Assembly (NCBI GenBank): GCA_028532905.1
Contig: JAQQAM010000063.1
Coordinates: 1 to 49,709 of the forward strand
DNA from: Spirochaetales bacterium
GTDB taxonomy: Bacteria; Spirochaetota; Spirochaetia; DSM-2461
Length of the DNA stretch: 49,709 nt
Direction of reading: 5' to 3'
Position 1 is the first letter of the stretch. Each line of letters starts with the position of its first letter. The notes under the pieces were generated by a model, which saw only the letters and a program-made list of their open reading frames with translations, was not told where the DNA came from and made no database searches. Both the position numbers and the translations under genes were made by a program. Shown piece by piece: positions 44,180-49,709 of the stretch.

Positions 44180-45310
44180 CTAATGATTTCCAATATCCTT
44201 GATGGTTCCCCCGTCGTGGATATAGGGCGGAAAGGTATAGGAATAATCATGATTGCGGTAGTCGGGATCTGCCACCATTTTCAGTATGTTCTGACCAACC
44301 CGGACTCCCATTTCAAACCCCGGGTGAATGGATGCTGTAATGTTCCGTTCCTCCCAGTCAGATCCGGAATAGTCGAAACAGACAATGGAATAGTCCTCGG
44401 GAACAGCAATCCCCTTGTCAGAGAAAATTTCCATCATCATATTCAATATCATATAGTTACAGCAGACAACCGCGCTTACCTTGGGAAGGCCCTTGAGGAA
44501 TTTCCAGAGGGTCTTGGGAAAGTTTTTTTTGTCGTAGCTTTCATCAGAGACGCACCATTTGACATATTCATCCTTGAAAACGCAGTCGTATTTGATAAGA
44601 GAACGCATAAAACCATTGTATTTTTCCTGACCCTGATAGTTGTCATACATGAATATGCCTGCGATATGCCTGTGCCCCCTTTCCCGGAGCCGTCTGATCA
44701 GTTCATCCGCGCATCGGGCATCATCAATAATAACTTTGTGATAAGGAGTCCCCATATAATAGTTATTGAAAAAAATCAGGCGTATGTTCTTCTGATCGAT
44801 CCTGGCATAGGAATCAAGATTCGGGTTCAGGATGCTGGCTTTCACTCCATCAACAATCAAACCGTCAAACCCGGTAGAACAGGATTCCAGGCATTTTCTT
44901 TCATTGGAGAGTTTGTTGTCGGTCATGAATATTTTCAGTTCAACCGAGTCTTTATTCAAGGCCTGCTTGATACCGCGAACCAGATTCGAACTGGTGTTGT
45001 AGTCATGGCCCTGGGTAATGAATCCGATCTGGGTTTTACCCTTCTTTTCCTGAGTGTGTTCTTTTAGGGCAGAGCTTTTATTGAAAAAGGATCCACTTCC
45101 CTGAATCGTATAGGCCCGGTTTTCTTCGATGAGTAGTTTCATGGCAGTCCGGACTGTTTCCCTGCTCATTCCGAACTTCCGGCACAGGAAGTTTTCGGAG
45201 GGCAGCTTGTTATTGAGGGTGAATTTATTCTGATCGATATAGATTAAAAGAAAATCATATACTTTGAGATACTTTTTCTGTTTCGGTATAAGGTCTTTAA
45301 TGTCGTCCAG
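44180..45310 (-). CDS. AraR-like regulator: GntR DNA-binding domain plus LacI/PBP1 effector domain, non-standard start
   Basis: The helix-turn-helix reads LPSENFLCRKFGMSRETVRTAM, a GntR-type domain. It is followed by GSGSFF and a LacI/GalR-type sugar-binding domain (KTQIGFITQGHDYNTSS to ASIHPGFEMGVRVGQNIL). This is the AraR architecture. The first in-frame ATG (45169) cuts the helix-turn-helix in half, so translation must begin upstream. The frame is open back to a TAG at 45332 and holds no ATG, GTG or TTG. A CTG at 45310 has GAGGA seven bases before it and gives a 376-residue protein; I use it as the best guess. It follows the sulfatase by about 40 bases. Confidence 0.8.
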   Translation of the reverse strand: MDDIKDLIPKQKKYLKVYDFLLIYIDQNKFTLNNKLPSENFLCRKFGMSRETVRTAMKLLIEENRAYTIQGSGSFFNKSSALKEHTQEKKGKTQIGFITQGHDYNTSSNLVRGIKQALNKDSVELKIFMTDNKLSNERKCLESCSTGFDGLIVDGVKASILNPNLDSYARIDQKNIRLIFFNNYYMGTPYHKVIIDDARCADELIRRLRERGHRHIAGIFMYDNYQGQEKYNGFMRSLIKYDCVFKDEYVKWCVSDESYDKKNFPKTLWKFLKGLPKVSAVVCCNYMILNMMMEIFSDKGIAVPEDYSIVCFDYSGSDWEERNITASIHPGFEMGVRVGQNILKMVADPDYRNHDYSYTFPPYIHDGGTIKDIGNH

Positions 45311-45353
45311 ATGCCCATCCTCAAAAATAAACTAGCAGAGATCTTTCCTGTGG

Positions 45354-46724
45354 TCAAACTGAATCCAGGATACGAACCCTTTTCCGGTCTCCACCGTATT
45401 CCGCTTCCGCAATCCAGTCCAGAAGTTTTTCCCTTAAATCCATCTTGATTTCCAGGTACTCTTCGCAGTCTTTCAGGTCGGATTGCTGATGAGGATCTTT
45501 GTTCAGATCGTAAAGGTAGTCGTCCGCATAGACGTCGCTGTCCTTAAAAAGCCCTCCGTTTTTACCCGGAGCATAGACAGCATAAGTATAATCCGCTGTG
45601 CGGAGAACTCTGCCGACCCGGCTTTCGGAAACCTGGACAAACACTTCATTTTTCCGGAGGGGATTTCCTTCAACCACAGTGATCAAATCTTCTCCGATCA
45701 TGGGAATCTCTTCCTTTTTACCCGCCATGGCAAGCATCGTCCGCGGCAGACTGGTGGTACTCACAAGGTCTTTGATTTCCCTGCCTCCAAGATACTTCCC
45801 TCCCCGGATTACCAGAGGGACTCTGATAGAGGCATCGTGTCCGCTCCGTTTATAGTCATCATAGCCGTTTTTATGGCTGTCGTTGTTTCTGGTTCTGAAA
45901 TGAGATCCATGGTCGGAAGTAAAAATGATGATTGTATCCTCATAGATCCCTTTGTCTTTCAGGGCCTGTATCAGGCGTCCGAAGTTTCTGTCAATGCTCT
46001 CACAGGCTCCCAGATAATCGGGATATTCCTGGCTGGCATCGCCGATCCCGTTGTTCAGATCTTCAGGCAATCGGGAATCCTTATATTTTTCTTTTGAACC
46101 TTCGGGACCCTGGTAGTGACCCGCATTGTTCTGATGATGAGGCTCTATATGGGACACGGTCAGGAAGAAAGGCTTTGTTCCGGATCGCTGATCCAGGAAT
46201 TCCAGAGCGTAGTCTGTAATGCAGTCCGCCCGGTATCCTTTGAAATCAAGTTTGTTCATATGTTCGTCGAATACATAGCCGCCAAAACCGTCGGAAGTGA
46301 ACTCCAGAACATCCGAGGCTCTCCAGAAACCTGTATATCCGCCGCGGTGCTCAAGAGGTATGGGGGCATCATGAAAGTCCAGTCGGGGTTTGGTTTCCAG
46401 TTCTCCATCAGAAGCCAGATGCCATTTTCCCACATAGGCTGTTTCATACCCGGCCGATTCAAAATAGTGTCCCAGAGTTTTACTATCCCCGGGAAGGGCA
46501 ATATTGTTTCTGAAACAGCCGGTGCTTGTGGGATAAAGGCCGGTCTGGAACAGTGAGCGGCAGGGACCGCAGACAGGCTGCGGAGTGAAGGCGTGTTCGA
46601 ATCTCACCCCTTCTGAGGCAAACTGATCAAGTTCCGGAGTGGTATTCAGTTCCTGTCAGTAACAGCCGCATGTGTCGGCTCTCTGCTGATCTGAAAAGTA
46701 AAAAATTATATTAGGTTGAGGCAT
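45354..46724 (-). pseudogene. Type I sulfatase interrupted by an in-frame TGA at codon 23
   Basis: The downstream 417 residues are a formylglycine sulfatase. The CxPxR activation motif appears as PVCGPCRSLFQTG, then YVGKWHL and FTSDHGSHF, with metal and substrate residues. The true start is the ATG at 46724 (MPQPNIIFYFSDQQ) behind GGAGAT, overlapping the tctA-like stop by 14 bases. After CGCY the frame meets TGA (46658-46656), then continues QELNTTPELDQFASEG, the normal family sequence. Sulfatases usually have Gly there, so GGA-to-TGA is a one-base change. The part before the TGA carries the first metal aspartate, so an internal GTG start would yield an incomplete site. Recoding or sequencing error are alternatives. 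Confidence 0.85.
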
Positions 46725-48216
46725 TGGTATCTCCAGTTGTGTTTTCATTCATTTTGCCTTTGATTATGACAAAGAGGGACAGGGCTATAATTGCCAGTAG
46801 GGCAATGCTGATGGGAGAGGACGTAAAAATCCCCCAGCTGCCGTCTGACAGGATCAGGGAGCGCCTGAAATTTTCTTCTGTTATGGGACCCAGAACCAGG
46901 CCGAGAAGAACCGGAATCGCTGGAATCTGAAATTTATTCAGCAGGTAGGCCAGCACGGCAAAGCTCAGGGCTATTTGAATATCAAACATGGATGTTTTAA
47001 CCGAATAGGCTCCGGCAAAGCAGAAAATCACAATGACCGGGGTCAGTATGGCAATGGGAATCTTAATAATCCTGGCAAACAGAGGGGTCAGGAACTTTCC
47101 CTGCAGAAACATAAAGAGGTTGACGAATACAAGCCCCAGCATGATGGCATACATGGTCACTCCGTGATCCACAAAGAGCTTGGGTCCCGGGGTCAGTCCG
47201 TTTATCATAAGGGCTCCCAGCATAATAGCCACAGATCCGTCACCTGGAATTCCCAGAGTCAGAAGGGGGATAAGGGTAGCACCTGTTACGGCGTTATTTA
47301 CTGTTTCCGTGGCGGCTATTCCTTCAATAGAACCATTGCCGAATTCTTCAGGTGTTTTACTCATTCTTTTGGCCCGGTCATAGCTGACGAATGAAGCCAT
47401 TGATGCTCCGGTTCCGGGAATGATTCCGATGATCACACCGATCAGGGAGGAAAGGAGGGCGGGCCTGGCCATTTTTTTGTAATCGGCTTTGGTGATAGAG
47501 TTCAGTTTCTTTTCTTCTTTTTCAAGGTTGACTTTTGCGATAACCTCTGTTTTTTCGCTCTTTTTAAGAACTTCGCTCAAGGCAAAAAGACCGATAAGAC
47601 AGATGACCAGATCAAACCCCGAATAGAGGTTGATGTTGTTGAAGATAAAACGGGTATTGCTGGTCATGGGGTCCAGGCCGATGGTAGCGATGAATAGACC
47701 AAGTGCTCCGGCCATAAGTCCTGTTATGAGTGTTTTTCCGGATACTCCGGCAATGATGGTAAGACCGAAGGCGCAGACAAGAAAGTATTCGGGAGTTCCC
47801 ATCTTCTGAGCAAAGATACTGACCTGCGGAGCCAGGAAAAGAAGAACAACGGCACTGATGATTCCACCAAATGTCGATGCCTGCAGTGCCAGTTTGAGGG
47901 CTTTATGGGTCTGTCCCTTCCTGGACAAAGGGTAGCCGTCCAGCATGGTCGCAGTAGCGTGGGGAGTTCCCGGTGTCCGTATGAGAATTGCTGAAATAGA
48001 TCCGCCGTAGCTTCCGGCGCAGTACATTCCCAACAGGAACATAAATGACTGGATCGCTCCCATGGAATAGGTGAAGGGTAGAAATAAAACAATACATAAA
48101 ATAACTGTCAGACCGGGGATGGCTCCAAAGACCATTCCCAGAAGCAGACCAATATTCATGGCAATAAAATTCGAAAACTGAAACAGTTGCTGAAAACCTT
48201 CAATAAATAAATTCAT
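46711..48216 (-). CDS. Tripartite tricarboxylate transporter large membrane subunit (TctA family)
   Basis: A 501-residue membrane protein of about 11-12 segments when started at the ATG at 48216 (MNLFIEGFQQLF) behind AGAGGA; a reading from 48246 would overlap the tctB-like gene more. Family marks are MFGAIPGLTVILC near the start and GGSISAILIRTPGTPHATATMLDGYP. A second copy of the repeat reads IGIIPGTGASMASFVSYDRAKRMSK. It forms the channel that, with the TctB and TctC proteins, imports a carboxylate driven by an ion gradient. The next gene in the operon is a sulfatase, so the substrate may be a sulfated or carboxylated compound. Confidence 0.95.
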   Translation of the reverse strand: MNLFIEGFQQLFQFSNFIAMNIGLLLGMVFGAIPGLTVILCIVLFLPFTYSMGAIQSFMFLLGMYCAGSYGGSISAILIRTPGTPHATATMLDGYPLSRKGQTHKALKLALQASTFGGIISAVVLLFLAPQVSIFAQKMGTPEYFLVCAFGLTIIAGVSGKTLITGLMAGALGLFIATIGLDPMTSNTRFIFNNINLYSGFDLVICLIGLFALSEVLKKSEKTEVIAKVNLEKEEKKLNSITKADYKKMARPALLSSLIGVIIGIIPGTGASMASFVSYDRAKRMSKTPEEFGNGSIEGIAATETVNNAVTGATLIPLLTLGIPGDGSVAIMLGALMINGLTPGPKLFVDHGVTMYAIMLGLVFVNLFMFLQGKFLTPLFARIIKIPIAILTPVIVIFCFAGAYSVKTSMFDIQIALSFAVLAYLLNKFQIPAIPVLLGLVLGPITEENFRRSLILSDGSWGIFTSSPISIALLAIIALSLFVIIKGKMNENTTGDTNAST

Positions 48217-48229
48217 AGTAGACAATCCT

Positions 48230-48778
48230 CTAAGGCAGCCGGACATGAAGGATGTCTTTGAAAAGAAATCCGATCAGTATGGCCAGAGTGGTAACCAGGA
48301 GATAATACTTCCAGTTTTTGACGCGAAAATAAAACAGCATCAGAATTCCGTAGATCACTGAAGACAGCATGAAGCCCAGTACCGGCATGAGCAGGGAATA
48401 AATGATTAAAAACAACAAAAGAATCAGAGCTTTTATCTCTGTCAGAATATAAACTTCCACATACTCAAGAGGCTCCTTCCTGTATTTTTGCAGTCCTGTT
48501 TTTATAAGGTTTAATAGGGCTCCTCCCATCATGATAAAGGCAAGGATCGAGGGAAAGGTTTGGGCTGTAATGGTTTGATCAGCACGTACTTTGATCTGAT
48601 ACGGCATCAAAATCAGAATCAGAGCGGAGAGGGCCAGGAAAAAAACAGAGCCCGCAATAGTGGGGTATATTCGGAATTCCCTGTTCTCCAGATGCCGGGC
48701 GGTATGGTCGATTGTGTTGTCAATTTTCTGAATCAGGTGTGTAAATGTTGAAAATATTTTGATTTGAGTGGATCTCAT
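48230..48778 (-). CDS. Tripartite tricarboxylate transporter small membrane subunit (TctB family)
   Basis: A 182-residue membrane protein with four hydrophobic segments (about 41-60, 75-95, 112-140 and 150-172), the TctB layout, and a charged N-terminal stretch of about 40 residues. It lies between the tctC-like and tctA-like genes, as is normal for this transporter. It starts at an ATG behind AAGGAT. Sequence is poorly conserved in this family, so the call leans on topology and position. Confidence 0.85.
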   Translation of the reverse strand: MRSTQIKIFSTFTHLIQKIDNTIDHTARHLENREFRIYPTIAGSVFFLALSALILILMPYQIKVRADQTITAQTFPSILAFIMMGGALLNLIKTGLQKYRKEPLEYVEVYILTEIKALILLLFLIIYSLLMPVLGFMLSSVIYGILMLFYFRVKNWKYYLLVTTLAILIGFLFKDILHVRLP

Positions 48779-48800
48779 TGATATCCTTCTTTGGAAACAG

Positions 48801-48828
48801 GCCCCGGAGAGGTTTCGAGTTCCGGGGC
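48801..48828 (-). other. GC-rich hairpin between tctC-like and tctB-like genes
   Basis: GCCCCGGA (48801-48808) and TCCGGGGC (48821-48828) form an exact 8-bp stem with a 12-base loop in the 62-base gap. No T tract follows in the direction of transcription. Its place after a binding-protein gene matches the hairpins at 10788 and 25594. Confidence 0.6.
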
Positions 48829-48840
48829 TGTTGTGAGAAA

Positions 48841-49709
48841 TTACAGATTGCTTTTTACGATAGCGGTTACATCTTCGATGTGTTTGTTGATTTTTTCGAG
48901 ATCCAGGGGATCGACTTCAATCATAAGAGATTTATAAAAATCAACCATTTCCGGTTCTTCGAGAATGGACAGGTAGGCGTCTCTTACTTTGGATATGACA
49001 GTAGGATCTGTTCCCTTTCTGGCAAGAATGAAACAGCGGTTTCTGAAATAACCGGTATATCCGTATTCACCCACACCTTTTACATTTTTAAAGACTTCGT
49101 TATTCACTCCGTTTTCATCAAACATAACAACAGGATTGAGAATTCCGCCTTCCACACTTCCTTTTGCCTGAGACTGATGAGAAATGGCAAATGCAGTTTC
49201 TCCCTTGGCTGCGGCATCGAGAGCCAGGTTGGCACCGTTGTAACTGATCAGTTCCAGGTTCAGTCCCAGCTCCTGAAACAGGGCTTTTGCCAGAAAGGCT
49301 TCGGAACCGGCCATTCCATTGACCGCCACTTTTAGTTTTTTTCCCTTCCCCGTAGGCTTTAAGAGATTCCAGATCTGTAATGCCCAGTTTGGCATCGGCT
49401 GTCATGACGAAAATTGAAGAATACAGGTTGATAACGGGGATGTAGTCGTCGTATGAAAACTGAAGAGCATCGGCACCGTCCACATTGGGGGCAATGGAAA
49501 ATGCTCCTTCCGCTCCAAAAATCAGAGTCTCGGAATTGGGACCGTTTTTCAGGTAGTTGGTGAGTGCTACGTTTCCTCCCGCTCCCAGTTCGTTTGTAGC
49601 CAGTACGGGAACTCCCAGGTATTCAGGTCCGAAAGTGGCTGCTTTTCTGTTGACGATGTCGGCGACTCCCCCCCACTGCCCAGGGACAGACAATGGTCAC
49701 AGGACCTTC
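48841..49709 (-). pseudogene. Tripartite tricarboxylate transporter substrate-binding protein (TctC family), two frameshifts, 5' end outside the window
   Basis: Three frames must be joined to read a TctC-type periplasmic binding protein. From the right edge, EGPVTIVCPWAVGG runs in one frame. At a run of seven C (49668-49674, G on the coding strand) it passes to GVADIVNRKAATFGPEYLGV. At a run of seven T (49336-49342, A on the coding strand) it passes to KLKVAVNGMAGSEAF and on to the stop. Removing one base from each run restores one frame of about 290 codons. The N-terminal signal peptide is beyond the window. The lesions may be real or homopolymer read errors. Confidence 0.85.

Noticed and set aside
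44183-45067. Long plus-strand open frame opposite the AraR-like gene (294 codons)
   Set aside because: It is antisense to a gene with clear GntR and LacI-type motifs, has no recognisable domain and no ribosome site, and reads as a mirror frame.
45483-46097. Plus-strand open frame opposite the sulfatase (204 codons)
   Set aside because: It is antisense to conserved sulfatase motifs and has no domain of its own.
46656-46658. Selenocysteine codon in the sulfatase
   Set aside because: The family has glycine at this position rather than cysteine, and no supporting selenium genes are in the window. A one-base nonsense change or read error is simpler.
49336-49342. Programmed ribosomal frameshift at the A7 run in the TctC-type gene
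   Set aside because: A second extra base at a G run in the same gene and the lack of any family precedent for frameshifting make indel or read error more likely.

Overview
The window reads like part of a heterotrophic spirochaete chromosome, probably a Spirochaeta/Oceanispirochaeta-type sugar specialist. This is inferred from style, not proven. Three solute-binding proteins have short signal peptides ending in forms such as FAAGQQE, FANGTQD and FAEGQKE. Four ribose-class ABC importers fall within 40 kb, with several sugar-sensing regulators, a cytoplasmic chemoreceptor and a sigma-54 activator. I saw no rRNA, tRNA, CRISPR array, insertion sequence, phage gene or integrase. No intergenic gap exceeds 300 bp.

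Layout. (1) 1-2.7 kb: the 3' end of a sugar ABC operon (ATPase, two permeases) and its terminator, then a convergent TIM-barrel sugar isomerase. (2) 3.8-16.1 kb: a catabolic island resembling the E. coli lsr (AI-2) system. It has an LsrR-type SorC regulator, two DhaK proteins, an LsrG-like ABM protein, a DhaL, a very clear LsrF (catalytic Lys203 in register), a complete ABC importer, a short-chain dehydrogenase and a Rossmann reductase. The usual FGGY kinase LsrK is absent from the window and DhaK/DhaL sit in its place. A palindrome around CATATG recurs in front of the regulator, the second dhaK and the binding protein. (3) 16.2-19.8 kb: a SulP anion transporter and a soluble FIST-domain chemoreceptor. 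(4) 19.9-27.6 kb: a LacI regulator fused to a MalE-like binding protein, divergent from an operon with a URO-D-family protein, a ribose-class importer and an RbsD mutarotase. (5) 27.6-30.5 kb: a leftward operon for a PfkB kinase, D-lyxose isomerase and MtlD-type polyol-phosphate dehydrogenase. (6) 30.7-41.0 kb: AraC regulator, histidine kinase and NtrC-type activator in one overlapping operon. Next come enhancer-like palindromes, a sigma-54 promoter, a third complete ABC importer, a mutarotase-like protein and a second AraC regulator. (7) 41.0-43.9 kb: a leftward operon of membrane desaturase, methyltransferase-type URO-D protein and CobW-type GTPase. (8) 44.2-49.7 kb: a leftward module of tripartite tricarboxylate transporter (TctC, TctB, TctA), sulfatase and GntR/LacI-type regulator. 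As read, it carries two homopolymer frameshifts, an in-frame TGA and a gene without a standard start codon.

The genes form several import-and-degrade units, each with its own regulator. Three of the four binding-protein genes that can be followed downstream have a GC-rich hairpin directly after them, which fits higher expression of the binding protein than of its membrane partners. The strongest candidates for new biology are the Lsr-like island with a dihydroxyacetone-type kinase, the LacI-binding-protein fusion, and the desaturase/URO-D/CobW operon. All assignments come from reading the sequence; no database search was run.
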